Origin: Demequina flava | GTDB lineage: Bacteria; Actinomycetota; Actinomycetes; Actinomycetales; Demequinaceae | Assembly (NCBI RefSeq): GCF_000975035.1 | Contig: NZ_BBRA01000001.1 | Span: forward strand, 558,001 to 622,000 | Reading direction: 5' to 3' | Length of the DNA: 64,000 nucleotides | Shown here: piece by piece, positions 1 through 8,994 of the stretch | How positions within the stretch are numbered: the first letter of the stretch is position 1 | Layout of the letters: each line of letters starts with the position of its first letter | Made by a program: the position numbers and the translations under genes | The notes under the pieces: model-generated | Seen by the model: only the letters and a program-made list of their open reading frames with translations | Database searches by the model: none | What the model was told of the DNA's origin: nothing

Positions 1-266
1 TTGACGACTGTTCCCGTCTTGGTGAAGTCCTGATCCCACCAACCGGGGATGGGGCCAATCCCGATCGAGGTGAAGGCAAGAAGCGTGATGAACACGAGCA
101 CGGCCAAGCCAGCGATCGCACCCTTGTGGCGGAAGAACCGCCGGCGCACCAGTTGGCCCTGACTGTAGGACTTGTCGGCGAACTTGGGGTCGTCGATGTC
201 ACCGCCCGCGTGAGGCAGCGGCTCCGGAGCGCCCTGCATCGCGGTGTCGCGATTTTCCTCACTCAT
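1..266 (-). CDS. ABC transporter permease, OppC/DppC type (partial)
   Basis: The reading frame starts at the ATG at 266 and runs off the left edge, so only about 88 N-terminal residues are visible. They comprise a polar cytoplasmic N-terminus followed by RRRFFRHKGAIAGLAVLVFI, which is the OppC_N pattern of a basic stretch leading into the first membrane helix. A GGAG ribosome site lies about 7 bases upstream. It is the last visible gene of an operon reading binding protein, OppB, OppC, and would be the second membrane subunit of a peptide or oligosaccharide importer. The ATPase genes are presumably beyond the edge. Family assignment is good; the substrate is unknown. Confidence 0.85.
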   Translation of the reverse strand, partial: MSEENRDTAMQGAPEPLPHAGGDIDDPKFADKSYSQGQLVRRRFFRHKGAIAGLAVLVFITLLAFTSIGIGPIPGWWDQDFTKTGTVV

Positions 267-313
267 GAGTAGCTCCGTTCATACGAATCGAGAAGTAGCG
301 GTCCATCACGGCA

Positions 314-1831
314 CTACCTCCTAATCCGCGGGTCAAGGGATGCATAGGCAAGGTCAGCAACGAGGTTCATGATGACCGCGGCAGTACCCGTCACCAAGAA
401 GAACGCCATGACCGGGTTGGGGTCGACATGCTCAAGGCCCTCCTTGAACATCGCTCCCATACCCTTCCATCCAAAGACGGTCTCCGTAATCACCGCGCCA
501 CCAATGAGCGCCGCGAAGTCCAGCGCGATGATGGTCGTGATCGGGATCAACGCGTTGCGGAACGCGTGCTTGGTGATCACCGTGCGCTCGGACAGACCCT
601 TGGAACGGGCAGTGCGCACGTAGTCCTGGTTCATCGTCTCCAGCATCGACGAGCGCGTGTAGCGCGAGTACGTCGCGACGGATATCAGCGTGAGCAGGAT
701 CGACGGCAGCAGGAGCTGGGTGCCCCAGTCGAGGGTGGTCTCCCAGAAGTCGCCTTGGAAGTTAGGCGTCGATGCGCCAATCGTCGAGATCGGTCGCGGC
801 TTGAGTTCGAGGAATCCGCCCCACGCATACACCAAGTGGTCGGTGAACGTCATGGCCGCCATGAACACCGCGGTCACCGCGGACATGGCCATGGCTTGGC
901 CCCTGGAGTAGCCGCCCCAGAAGTAGCCCACGATGAGGCCCACCACCACGGCAGAAACCAATAGACCAAGAAGCAGCCACCAGTTTGGTTCCGCGAGAAT
1001 CGGCTGCAATGCGAAGTAAAGGATCGCTCCGACACCAACGGTCGTCAGCGTCGAGTACAAGACACGCTTGTTGCCCAAGCCAGTGATCAGCGCAGTGAGT
1101 CCAACGGCGAACGCGGCGGAAACCAGGATCACGATGACCGGACCGAGCGCCGGGCTACGCCACCAACCGACGTAGGTGAAGTACAGCAGCGCGACGATCA
1201 CGAACACTGCGGTCGCTCCGCCAGTGAAAAGGCGGCGCTTGATATGGCCGCCCATGATGCCTTGCAGGATGAATCCCAGCACCACTCCGGCTATCACCGC
1301 TTGTATGACAGATATTTGTGGATCCGCTATCCAGTCGTTGTAACGGATCGCGCCGTACTCCTTAAGGAGCACCGCGGCCCAGAACACGGGTAGCGAGAAG
1401 AATAGGAACGTCAGGAACGTCACGACGTAGTCAAAGCCGGAGTACTGACGGATCGCGGTGAGAATACCGACGATGATGCCGATGATGATGGCGGCGAAGG
1501 TAGCGATAGTCACCAAGCGCAACGTTGCGCTTGCGGACTGCTGAAGCATTGACAAGACGTCAGTGCCGGAGCGGTCGGTGCCCAGGTCGCAGGCTCCGTA
1601 GAAACAACCGGCAACGCCGGTGAGCCAGCCCCAGTAACGCTCGTACCAGGGCAGATCGAGGCCCATGGTTTCGATACGTCCGTCGATGAGAACATCGCGA
1701 TTGTTCGCGGTGGACTGGCGGAGATCTTCGAGCGGGTCGCCCGAGTTAATCACCATTATGTACAACAGGAAAGAACCGACGAACAAGACCCCGAAGGAGA
1801 TCGCCAGTCGCCTGAGGATGTAGCGAGTCAT
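314..1831 (-). CDS. ABC transporter permease, OppB/DppB type, with large membrane insert
   Basis: Membrane subunit of an oligopeptide-family (SBP_bac_5-linked) importer. The N-terminus MTRYILRRLAISFG and first helix at about residues 9-29 are typical OppB. The C-terminal half carries the EAA-like cytoplasmic loop (QDYVRTARSKGLSERTVITKHAFRN, split here as QDYVRTARSKGLSE then RTVITKHAFRN, about residues 402-425) that contacts the ATPase. At 505 residues it is much longer than the usual 305-335. The excess lies at about residues 165-336 and contains roughly six hydrophobic segments absent from ordinary OppB. The gene follows the binding-protein gene after a strong stem-loop and precedes oppC by 47 bases. 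An AGGAAG ribosome site supports the ATG at 1831. Confidence 0.9.
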   Translation of the reverse strand: MTRYILRRLAISFGVLFVGSFLLYIMVINSGDPLEDLRQSTANNRDVLIDGRIETMGLDLPWYERYWGWLTGVAGCFYGACDLGTDRSGTDVLSMLQQSASATLRLVTIATFAAIIIGIIVGILTAIRQYSGFDYVVTFLTFLFFSLPVFWAAVLLKEYGAIRYNDWIADPQISVIQAVIAGVVLGFILQGIMGGHIKRRLFTGGATAVFVIVALLYFTYVGWWRSPALGPVIVILVSAAFAVGLTALITGLGNKRVLYSTLTTVGVGAILYFALQPILAEPNWWLLLGLLVSAVVVGLIVGYFWGGYSRGQAMAMSAVTAVFMAAMTFTDHLVYAWGGFLELKPRPISTIGASTPNFQGDFWETTLDWGTQLLLPSILLTLISVATYSRYTRSSMLETMNQDYVRTARSKGLSERTVITKHAFRNALIPITTIIALDFAALIGGAVITETVFGWKGMGAMFKEGLEHVDPNPVMAFFLVTGTAAVIMNLVADLAYASLDPRIRR

Positions 1832-1916
1832 AAAGAGACTTCCTCTTGGACAGTGAGACGCCCGCTCGCCACTTCGCTACTGGAGCGACGCTGGTCCGCG
1901 GGCACCTCACATGTGA

Positions 1917-1952
1917 CCGGTGGGGTGGGGCCGTGAAGCCCCACCCCACCGG
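1917..1952 (-). terminator. Strong stem-loop between binding-protein and permease genes
   Basis: A perfect 15-bp inverted repeat, CCGGTGGGGTGGGGC and its complement, encloses the 6-base loop CGTGAA, 26 bases past the binding-protein stop codon. There is no T-run. A hairpin here is typical of ABC operons in which the binding protein must be made in excess: it can end some transcripts or protect the upstream mRNA 3' end. A second one sits at the same place in the other ABC locus of this window (53214-53252). Confidence 0.75.
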
Positions 1953-1977
1953 CGAGTGCTGTGCTAGGTGGGTAAGC

Positions 1978-3738
1978 CTAGCGGACCCACTCCTCAGCGT
2001 TCCACACGATGCCCGACTGCGATGGGTTCGGGATCACGTTCTGGATCGTCGAGTCCCAAGCAGCGACACCGGGGTGTGCGAACAGCGGGATGCCGAACAG
2101 CGAATCCCACAGTTCACCCTCGATGACGACGAGCTGCTCCATCTGAGCCTCGGGGTCGAGCGTGGCGGTCAGCTCGTCCCATCCAGCGTCGACGGTCTCG
2201 TTGGAGTACATGCCGTAGTTCTGCGGACGCTCGGTTCCGTAGATGTTCTGGCCCGAGGTGATCTGGCCGGAGCCGGACCAAGCGAACATGGCGACGTCGA
2301 AGTCACCTGCGCCCAGGTCTGCCGAGAAGAACTCGGAAGAACCGTTGTCCACGATCTCGAAGCCGGCCTGGTCGCACGAGTCCTTGATCAGTGCGGCCAC
2401 GTCGGTACGACGGGGGTTCGGGGTGTTGTAGCCCAGGCGAACCTGAACGGGGGTTTCGGCACCGGACTCAGCGATCTTGGCGGCAGCGCCGTCAATGTCG
2501 ACCTCGTCGTAGCGGCCGTCGTAGGCAGCGGAAACGAGCTCCTCGTAGCCTTCCTGGAAGGGCAGACGCTCACGAGCGTTCATGACCTCAGCCTCAGGTG
2601 CGATCGGGGAGATCAGGTTGTCAACGATGAGCTGACGGGGCACGCACATGGCGAAGGCCTCGCGGAGCTCAAGGCTGTCAGCGAAAGCAGCACCCTCGGC
2701 GAAGTTGAAGTCGAGGTGCTCCCACACGAGAGTGTCGTAGGTGCCAACGGTGACCGACTCACCAATGGCCTCAAGCTGGTCGAGGGTGTCGACCGTGGCC
2801 TGGGGCTCGATGACGTTGAGGTCACCGTTCTGCAGCGCCTGCACGTGCGTGTCAGCAGCGGCGAAGCGGAAGGTCAGGTTGCCGGTTGCCGGCGGGGTGC
2901 CCCAGTAGTTCTCGTTCGGGACGAGGGTCAGCGACTGACCGGCTTCCCACGAACCGTAGGTGTAGGGACCCGAGGACAGTGCGAGTGCCGGGTCGGGCAG
3001 CTCGCCTGCGGTGGGCGACAGCCATCCGGTGTTCCAGAACTCTGCAACGGGTGCGAGGGTGTCGGTGTCGCCGGCCTGGATGGCGGTAACCATCTCTTCG
3101 AGCGAAATGCCACCCTGCTCAGCTGCGATGTGCGCGGGGAAGTCCACGACGGTCGTCAGCATGTAGTCGGGGTACGGGTTGGTGTACTCGACGGTGAAGG
3201 TCTTGCCGCCGGGCTCGCCCTGCGGACCCTCGGGAACGCGGTCGCCGTAGTCCACACCACTGACGTGGTTGAACATGGCTGCGTCGTCGACCATGAGCGA
3301 CTGAGCGGCCCAGGTCAGCAGCACGTCTTCGTACTTGATGGGCTCACCGTCGGACCACACAGCGTCGTCCGCGATGGTGTACTCGACGACCATGGGGTCT
3401 TCCGAGATGAGCTCGACGTTGCCGAACTCCTCGTTGACCTGAATGCCGGAGTTCTCGTCAAAGTAGACGAAGGTCTGGCGAACACGCTCGTTGATGACCG
3501 AGTTGTACGTCGAGTAGGTGTCAGGGGTCAGGTCGTTGTAACCGTCCCACTGGTCCTCACCAACGGAAATGAAAATGGTGTCATCGTTCGAGCCAGTTGC
3601 AGCCTCGGTCGTGGCCTCGGTCGACGGCGACTCGGACATCGCGTCGTCGCTGTCTCCAGCATCCGAGGTGCACGCCGCCAGGGCGAGGGTGGAAGCAGCG
3701 AACAGTGCTACTCCCTTTCCCATCGTGCCGATCTTCAT
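1978..3738 (-). CDS. Extracellular solute-binding protein, family 5 (lipoprotein)
   Basis: 586-residue substrate-binding protein of an Opp/Dpp-type importer, anchored outside the membrane. The N-terminus MKIGTMGKGVALFAASTLAL followed by AAC is a lipoprotein signal with lipobox LAAC, and a Ser/Thr/Glu-rich linker follows. The SBP_bac_5 fold is recognisable in the segments around SDGEPIKYEDVLLTWAAQSL, SGPYTYGSWEAGQSLTLVPN and LREAFAMCVPRQLIVDNLIS. The start at 3738 is preferred over an upstream in-frame start at 3792 because it begins the signal peptide and is preceded by AGAGGAAC. It heads the operon SBP-oppB-oppC. Family 5 covers peptide and oligosaccharide binders, so the ligand cannot be read from sequence. 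Confidence 0.9.
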   Translation of the reverse strand: MKIGTMGKGVALFAASTLALAACTSDAGDSDDAMSESPSTEATTEAATGSNDDTIFISVGEDQWDGYNDLTPDTYSTYNSVINERVRQTFVYFDENSGIQVNEEFGNVELISEDPMVVEYTIADDAVWSDGEPIKYEDVLLTWAAQSLMVDDAAMFNHVSGVDYGDRVPEGPQGEPGGKTFTVEYTNPYPDYMLTTVVDFPAHIAAEQGGISLEEMVTAIQAGDTDTLAPVAEFWNTGWLSPTAGELPDPALALSSGPYTYGSWEAGQSLTLVPNENYWGTPPATGNLTFRFAAADTHVQALQNGDLNVIEPQATVDTLDQLEAIGESVTVGTYDTLVWEHLDFNFAEGAAFADSLELREAFAMCVPRQLIVDNLISPIAPEAEVMNARERLPFQEGYEELVSAAYDGRYDEVDIDGAAAKIAESGAETPVQVRLGYNTPNPRRTDVAALIKDSCDQAGFEIVDNGSSEFFSADLGAGDFDVAMFAWSGSGQITSGQNIYGTERPQNYGMYSNETVDAGWDELTATLDPEAQMEQLVVIEGELWDSLFGIPLFAHPGVAAWDSTIQNVIPNPSQSGIVWNAEEWVR

Positions 3739-4005
3739 ACTTGTTCCTCTCGCATCACGCGCCAACGATGACTCACGGGTTGGGGACGACATCTCTGGCG
3801 CGAAGGGGAAGCGGGGAGTTTCCCCACTCGTGCCGAACAGGTTAAGTAACGGTTTGTGTCAGATTCGTTTCGAGGGGCCCCAGAACGGGTGATTGTGCCT
3901 GAAATGTGACAAAACTCTGCATATCGTGCACTCAATGTGACCTACGCCACACTCAATCGTGACCTTGAGCCAAGCCATGTCAGACGTCCGTGGAAGGCTG
4001 ACGTC
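3739..4005. promoter_or_regulatory. Divergent intergenic region between ABC operon and rmuC
   Basis: This 267-base space separates two divergently transcribed genes and must hold both promoters. It is locally more AT-rich than the flanks around 3840-3960. I see no convincing coding frame and no clear matched -35/-10 pair. The ribosome site for the binding-protein gene (AGAGGAAC on the minus strand) and the GGAAGG before rmuC lie at its two ends. Confidence 0.4.
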
Positions 4006-5406
4006 ATGGTCGAGATCCTCCTTGTCATCGTGTCGCTCCTCGCCGGCCTTGGGGTGGGCTACGCGCTCGCCGCACGCCGCGCATCGGCCCTGCGAACCGA
4101 AGCCGCCGTCGCTTCGTCACGGGCCACGGACCTCGAGGCTCAGGCGCACGCAGCTGCGTCCACGCGCGAAGCGCTCACACGTAGGGAGGCGGAGCTTGCG
4201 GCGGCGCATCAGCGCATTGAATCGCTGACGCAACAAGCAGCGGCCGATGCCGGCGCGGCTGAGCGTCGTGAGCAACGGTTGGTCGTTGAGCACGAGAAGT
4301 ATGTGCAGCAGGTGCGTGGGGACCACGAGACGATGCGGCGCGAGTTCGAGGCGCTGTCCGCGAAGACGCTAAGGGCCTCCCAAGAGTCGTTGCTCGAGGT
4401 AGCAAAGGAGCGACTCACGCGGGAACGTGAAGCCGGTGAGGCCGAGATGGCCAAGCGCGAGGCGGCAGTGAAGCAGCTCGTTGAGCCGTTGTCCAAGGCG
4501 CTCGAGCAAGTGCAACGCCAGACCTCCGACGCCGACAAGGCGCGCGCCAGTTCGCAGGCGCAGATGACGGAGCAGGTCAAGCAAATGCTCGAGGCCTCGG
4601 CCAAACTTGATCAGCGCACGAGCGAGTTCGTGAACACGTTGCGCCGCTCAGATGTCCGAGGAAACTGGGGCGAGGTGCAACTACGCCGGGTCGTGGAATT
4701 GGCCGGGATGGTGCAGCACGTGGACTTCACCGAACAGGACTCGGTGCGCAATGCGGACGGAGAACTCCTGCGCCCGGACATGACGGTCCGCTTGGCAGGT
4801 GGACGCACCATCGTGGTGGACTCCAAGGTGGCGCTTGCGGCATTGCTCGAGGCGTTCGAGACTGACGACGAAGCCGTCCGCTCATCACGACTCGCCGCGC
4901 ACGCACGCCACGTCAAGAAGCATGTCGACGACCTCGCCGCAAAGAAGTACTGGGAACAGTTCGACTCGGCGCCCGAGTTCGTCGTGATGTTCGTGCCGTC
5001 GGAGGCCTTCTACCAGGCGGCCCTCGAGCAGGATCCGCAGCTGCAGGAGTACGCCTACGGCAAGCGAGTGTTCATCGCCAGTCCCACCACACTCGTCGCG
5101 ATGCTGCGCACCGTCGCACACGCGTGGAAGGAAGACGCCCTCGCCAAGAACGCGCAGGAAGTACTCCAAGCAGGGCGCTTGCTCCACGACCGACTGTCGA
5201 CAATGGGCGAGCACCTAGCGAAGGTCGGGCGCGCAATCGAGGCAGCCGGCAAGGCCTACAACAACACGGTGGCGTCTCTCGAGTCACGCGTACTGGTGAC
5301 CGCCCGCAAGTTCGGGGACATGCAGCAGATCGAGGGCGAGTTGGAAGCACCGGAGCAGGTCACGACCGACGTGCGAGCACTCGCCGCCCCAGAACTGCGC
5401 GACTGA
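4006..5406 (+). CDS. rmuC: DNA recombination protein RmuC
   Basis: 466-residue RmuC-family protein. The family limits inversions at short inverted repeats and has a PD-(D/E)XK nuclease-like core. Residues about 3-22 form one membrane helix (EILLVIVSLLAGLGVGYALA), about 30-210 are a long Glu/Arg/Ala-rich coiled coil, and about 212-400 are the RmuC core with the conserved segments RRSDVRGNWGEVQLRRVVEL and RTIVVDSKVALAALLEAF. The ATG at 4006 is chosen because it places the helix at the N-terminus and follows GGAAGG; an in-frame start at 3937 would add 23 uncharacteristic residues. It is monocistronic and followed by a gene-free stretch. Confidence 0.93.
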   Translation: MVEILLVIVSLLAGLGVGYALAARRASALRTEAAVASSRATDLEAQAHAAASTREALTRREAELAAAHQRIESLTQQAAADAGAAERREQRLVVEHEKYVQQVRGDHETMRREFEALSAKTLRASQESLLEVAKERLTREREAGEAEMAKREAAVKQLVEPLSKALEQVQRQTSDADKARASSQAQMTEQVKQMLEASAKLDQRTSEFVNTLRRSDVRGNWGEVQLRRVVELAGMVQHVDFTEQDSVRNADGELLRPDMTVRLAGGRTIVVDSKVALAALLEAFETDDEAVRSSRLAAHARHVKKHVDDLAAKKYWEQFDSAPEFVVMFVPSEAFYQAALEQDPQLQEYAYGKRVFIASPTTLVAMLRTVAHAWKEDALAKNAQEVLQAGRLLHDRLSTMGEHLAKVGRAIEAAGKAYNNTVASLESRVLVTARKFGDMQQIEGELEAPEQVTTDVRALAAPELRD

Positions 5407-5485
5407 CTCCTCTCCCCTGGCGTCACTGCTGCCCTAGGCGCCCACATCCACCAGGCCTCCCGCACTCCCCTGGGCACCCGTGTTC

Positions 5486-5828
5486 CCCTGGCCGGCGATA
5501 CTCGGCGGGATTCGCTAGCTGACGGCGCCCTGGCCGTACATGCTCGGTGGGAAAGATTGATCGACTTGCCCCTGGCCATCAGAGTCCGGCGCAGCCGGGC
5601 ATTCCGGTCAAGGCCGTCGTCGCTACCGCCCCAGTAGGCGTCTGGGGTCACGTCGAGCGCGGAAAATGACCGAGAGTGCCTACTGGAGCGCGGCAGGCCG
5701 CGGCGCCACAATCACTGGAACCGCGTCTGGCAGCAAACGGTGACGAACCGGCCCATCGGCGCACCACCGAGAAGTGACGGCCAGGGCGCCGCAAACGCCC
5801 AAAGCCCGCCGAGTATGTACGGCCAGGG
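5486..5828. repeat. Degenerate inverted repeat cluster in the gene-free stretch 5407-5850
   Basis: No credible gene is visible between rmuC and ispH (444 bases). The stretch holds at least five diverged copies of a unit close to CCGCCGAGTATGTACGGCC followed by AGGG. Two read on the plus strand (5764-5790 and 5805-5828) and three on the minus strand (about 5589-5569, 5551-5527 and 5510-5486), so the groups face each other. Between them lies a smaller inverted repeat, CCAGTAGGC (5631-5639) with GCCTACTGG (5678-5686). In one frame the unit reads PPSMYGQG, so these may be remnants of a Pro/Gly/Tyr-repeat coding region. They could also be a non-coding structural element. Confidence 0.5.
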
Positions 5829-5850
5829 GAAGTGGGGCGCAGTGCGCCCG

Positions 5851-6828
5851 CTAGGCCTTCATTGCCTGGTCTGCGGCCTTGAGGTCGGCGCGGATCTCGC
5901 GCGGCAGCGAGAACATCAGGTCCTCCGTGGCGGTCTGCACTTCCTGGACCGTCGAGTAGCCGAGCCCATCGAGGCGCTCGAGCAGGTCGCGCACCAGGAT
6001 CTCGGGCACAGACGCACCGGAGCTCACGCCCACGGTCGTCACGCCCTCAAGCCAGGACTCGTCCAGTTCGGCTGCGCGGTCAATGCGGTACGACGAGTCA
6101 GCGCCAGCCTGCAGCGCAACCTCAACGAGGCGCACGGAGTTCGACGAGTTCGCCGAGCCCACGATGATGACGAGCTCGCACTCAGGGGCCAACTTCTTCA
6201 CGGCGACCTGGCGGTTCTGCGTGGCGTAGCAAATGTCGTCGCTGGGCGGGTCCTGGAGGTTCGGGAAGCGCTCGCGCAGGCGACGCACTGTCTCCATGGT
6301 CTCGTCGACCGACAGCGTGGTCTGCGACAGCCACACGACGTTGTCCGGGTCAGCAACCTCGACGGAGTCGGCTTCTTCGGGGCTGTTCACGACGATGGTG
6401 TGCTCGGGCGCCTCGCCGGCGGTCCCTTCGACCTCTTCGTGACCGTCGTGGCCGATGAGGAGAATCGTCTGCTCCGCCTTCGCGAAGCGCACTGCTTCCT
6501 TGTGGACCTTGGTCACGAGCGGGCACGTGGCGTCGATCGTGAGCAGGTTGCGCTGGTCCGCGCTTTCGCGGACCGCAGGCGACACTCCGTGAGCGGAGAA
6601 CACGACGCGAGCACCCTCGGGTACTTCGTCGGTCTCGTTCACAAAGATGGCGCCACGCTCGGAGAGGGTTTCCACCACGTACTTGTTGTGGACGATCTCC
6701 TTTCGCACGTAGATCGGGGCGCCGTGGAGCTCGAGCGCCTTCTCGACGGCGATCACTGCGCGGTCAACGCCAGCGCAGTAGCCGCGAGGCGCGGCAAGGA
6801 GGACTCGCTTGGAGGAGGTGTCAGGCAT
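5851..6828 (-). CDS. ispH: 4-hydroxy-3-methylbut-2-enyl diphosphate reductase (IspH)
   Basis: Last enzyme of the MEP isoprenoid pathway; an iron-sulfur protein reducing HMBPP to IPP and DMAPP. 325 residues, typical for the family. The three cluster cysteines are seen in [14 protein letters not shown] (Cys18), [11 protein letters not shown] and [11 protein letters not shown]. The conserved FSAHGVSP and [11 protein letters not shown] segments are also present. The start at 6828 ([11 protein letters not shown]) fits the family; ATG 6837 is possible, and a start at 7002 would run into xseA coding sequence. It is divergent from xseA, with about 70 bases between the chosen starts, an arrangement common in actinobacteria. 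Confidence 0.96.
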   Translation of the reverse strand: MPDTSSKRVLLAAPRGYCAGVDRAVIAVEKALELHGAPIYVRKEIVHNKYVVETLSERGAIFVNETDEVPEGARVVFSAHGVSPAVRESADQRNLLTIDATCPLVTKVHKEAVRFAKAEQTILLIGHDGHEEVEGTAGEAPEHTIVVNSPEEADSVEVADPDNVVWLSQTTLSVDETMETVRRLRERFPNLQDPPSDDICYATQNRQVAVKKLAPECELVIIVGSANSSNSVRLVEVALQAGADSSYRIDRAAELDESWLEGVTTVGVSSGASVPEILVRDLLERLDGLGYSTVQEVQTATEDLMFSLPREIRADLKAADQAMKA

Positions 6829-6898
6829 GCGTTCCATCCTACGTGCCACGCGCGAACGCACCACCACCCGGTCAGTGCTCTCTGGCACGCTGGGTCCC

Positions 6899-8167
6899 GT
6901 GACCGAATCGCCCGATGCCCCCGCACCTTCCGTGAGCCTTCCAGGCACGGCGGGCGAGACCTCGGCGGAGCGCCCGTGGCCGGTCAGGCACCTCAGCCCC
7001 AAGATCCGCGACTACATCGCGCGCATGCCGCCAGTGTGGGTGGAGGGGCAGGTCCTCAACGCCAAACGCTGGAAGCACATGGTGTTTCTGACCCTGCGCG
7101 ACACCGACGAGCAGATGTCGCTCAAGGTCACCCTGCCAGCCGCAGAGGTCGATCAGTTGAGCGTGCCATTCGTCGATGGCGCCCGCGTGGTCGTGCATGC
7201 CAAGCCATCGTGGTGGGTCAAGAATGGCGACCTGCAAATGGCCGGCGAAACGGTCCGCTCGGTCGGATTGGGCGATCTGCTCGCCCGCATCGAGATGCTG
7301 AAGGAAGATCTCGCCCGTGAAGGCCTCTTCGATCCCTCCCTCAAGCGCGACCTGCCGCTCGTGCCACGCCGGGTGGGGCTGGTGTGCGCGAATCAGGGCG
7401 ACGCGGAGCACGACGTCATCGAGAACGCCCAGCGCCGCTGGCCCGCGGTCGAGTTCACAATTCGACGCGTCACCGTGCAGGGCGTCCGCTGCGTGCCGGA
7501 GACAACCGCGGCGATCGCGGAACTCGACGCCGATCCGCAGGTCGATGTCATCGTGGTCGCCCGCGGCGGCGGTTCGTTCGAGGACCTGCTGCCGTTCAGT
7601 GACGAGACGCTCGTGCGCGCTGCGGCACGGTGCGAGACGCCTCTTGTCAGCGCGATCGGACATGAGAAGGACTCGCCACTTCTCGACCTCGTCGCGGACT
7701 ATCGCGCCTCTACCCCAACGGACGCGGGCAAGCGCATCGTCCCCGACGCTGACGTCGAGCGGGCACTCATCCAAGAATTGACGGCCGATGCCGGGGTCGC
7801 CATGGCGTCCCGCCTCACCCGCGAGCGCGACGGGCTCACGCAGTTCCTGTCGCGCCCGGTGCTCGCGCAGCCCCAACGCATGCTGGATCCGTTCATCGAC
7901 CATCTCGGCCACGCACGCGACGCGTCTCGGCGGTCCCTGATCGCAATGCTCACGCACGCGACCTCGACTACTCGCGAACTCTCCGCGAGCCTGCGAGCCC
8001 TCAGCCCCCAGGGCACCCTTGACCGTGGTTACGCCATTGCCAGGGATGCCTCGGGCGCTGTGGTGACGGAAGCATCGGCCCTCTCAAGTGGCGCAGGCGT
8101 GCACGTGCGATTCGCTTCGGGTAGCGCCGATGCCACGGTCACCGAGGTGTACGCGGAGCGCCAGTAG
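6899..8167 (+). CDS. xseA: Exodeoxyribonuclease VII large subunit
   Basis: 422-residue catalytic subunit of exonuclease VII, which degrades single-stranded DNA from both ends. The N-terminal OB fold spans about residues 25-120 ([21 protein letters not shown]). The nuclease core follows, with [40 protein letters not shown] and [20 protein letters not shown], and then a helical C-terminus ending in the [10 protein letters not shown] motif. The start is taken as the GTG at 6899 because earlier in-frame starts overlap the start of divergent ispH; a weak CACGCT box lies 7 bases before it. The usual partner xseB is not adjacent but 530 bases on, beyond a gene on the opposite strand. Confidence 0.93.
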   Translation: MTESPDAPAPSVSLPGTAGETSAERPWPVRHLSPKIRDYIARMPPVWVEGQVLNAKRWKHMVFLTLRDTDEQMSLKVTLPAAEVDQLSVPFVDGARVVVHAKPSWWVKNGDLQMAGETVRSVGLGDLLARIEMLKEDLAREGLFDPSLKRDLPLVPRRVGLVCANQGDAEHDVIENAQRRWPAVEFTIRRVTVQGVRCVPETTAAIAELDADPQVDVIVVARGGGSFEDLLPFSDETLVRAAARCETPLVSAIGHEKDSPLLDLVADYRASTPTDAGKRIVPDADVERALIQELTADAGVAMASRLTRERDGLTQFLSRPVLAQPQRMLDPFIDHLGHARDASRRSLIAMLTHATSTTRELSASLRALSPQGTLDRGYAIARDASGAVVTEASALSSGAGVHVRFASGSADATVTEVYAERQ

Positions 8168-8179
8168 CGCGGCGGGACC

Positions 8180-8611
8180 TTAGCCAGCAATCCCAAACTT
8201 GCCGAGCATCTTGGACCTGCCGCCCTTGGCGGACAGCCGTTCACGAGCGGCGCTCGAGTACTCCTTGCCAAACTTGCGACCCAGCTTCGCGATGATCGCG
8301 TCGGGAACCTGCTCGTTGGCGATGAGGGCATAGACGACCTCGGGGGTCTTGTCTGCCGCGAGGTCGAGGTAGATGTCCTCGGGCATATCGGGGCGCGGGT
8401 TGCGCGCCACACCGGCGCGCACGGTCGCGGACTCGTCGCGCACGAGCTTGAGCAGCAACGTCAGGGGGGTGTTGGGGTGGGCCGCGGCAGCTGCGCGGAT
8501 CATCGCCTCGTCGGCCTTTGCGAACCGCACAAGTTCCTGGTCAGACAGGTTCTCGTCGAGGTCCTTCAAGCTTGCCAGGGCGGTCTGGCGGGAATAGTTC
8601 TCACTAAACAT
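8180..8611 (-). CDS. Small HEAT/variant-leucine-rich-repeat-like helical protein
   Basis: 143 residues, predicted soluble and all helical. Repeated segments such as ELVRFAKADEAMIRAAAAAH, LLKLVRDESATVRAGVARNP and LAADKTPEVVYALIANEQVP each carry a hydrophobic helix followed by a xxVRxAVAxNP-type turn, as in HEAT or variant leucine-rich-repeat proteins that act as scaffolds. No catalytic motif is seen. The start at ATG 8611 has a well-spaced CGGAG; a GTG two codons earlier lacks one. It sits on the opposite strand between xseA and xseB, splitting a normally contiguous pair. Function unknown. Confidence 0.75.
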   Translation of the reverse strand: MFSENYSRQTALASLKDLDENLSDQELVRFAKADEAMIRAAAAAHPNTPLTLLLKLVRDESATVRAGVARNPRPDMPEDIYLDLAADKTPEVVYALIANEQVPDAIIAKLGRKFGKEYSSAARERLSAKGGRSKMLGKFGIAG

Positions 8612-8694
8612 GTTCACTCCGTTGTGAATCAGGAAGCATCAGCATGTCATGAGAGGGATGAGGCCCCCAACTATGACGCTGTAAGTTGAGACAT

Positions 8695-8994
8695 ATGCCA
8701 CACAGTAACGAAGACGTGCAGAACCTCACCTACGAGGAGGCACGCGATGAACTGATTGCGATCGTCGCAAAGCTTGAGGCCGGTGCAGCCACCCTCGACG
8801 AGTCCGTGGGCCTGTGGGAGCGAGGCGAGGCGCTTGGCGCGCGTTGCCAGGAACTGCTCGACGGCGCTCACGAGCGCATCAACGCCGCTAGCGGCAATGA
8901 CGAGGCGGCCGACGCGCTCTCCGACGCCGGCATCATCGGCACCGTCCCGGCCGATCCCGCTGAAGACGACGACGAAGGCGAGACCCAGTCGTGA
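8695..8994 (+). CDS. xseB: Exodeoxyribonuclease VII small subunit
   Basis: 99 residues. The core LTYEEARDELIAIVAKLEAG followed by LDESVGLWERGEALGARCQE is the standard XseB helical hairpin that binds the large subunit. The C-terminus carries an acidic tail (DPAEDDDEGE). The ATG at 8695 is chosen; a TTG three codons earlier is possible. No clear ribosome site is present. The stop codon overlaps the GTG start of the sugar kinase downstream (GTGA), so the two are translationally coupled. Its partner xseA lies upstream, separated by a minus-strand gene. Confidence 0.9.
   Translation: MPHSNEDVQNLTYEEARDELIAIVAKLEAGAATLDESVGLWERGEALGARCQELLDGAHERINAASGNDEAADALSDAGIIGTVPADPAEDDDEGETQS

Noticed and set aside
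1846-3771. A 641-codon open frame on the plus strand opposite the binding-protein gene
   Set aside because: It has no recognisable domain and mirrors a clear lipoprotein gene. High GC content leaves long open antisense frames by chance.
5256-5711. A minus-strand 151-codon frame covering the rmuC-ispH gap
   Set aside because: Arg/Ser-rich composition without domains, running into rmuC in antisense. The gap is better described as degenerate repeats.
5740-7320. A 526-codon plus-strand frame across ispH
   Set aside because: It is antisense to ispH and runs out of frame into xseA; only the first 35 codons lie in free DNA.
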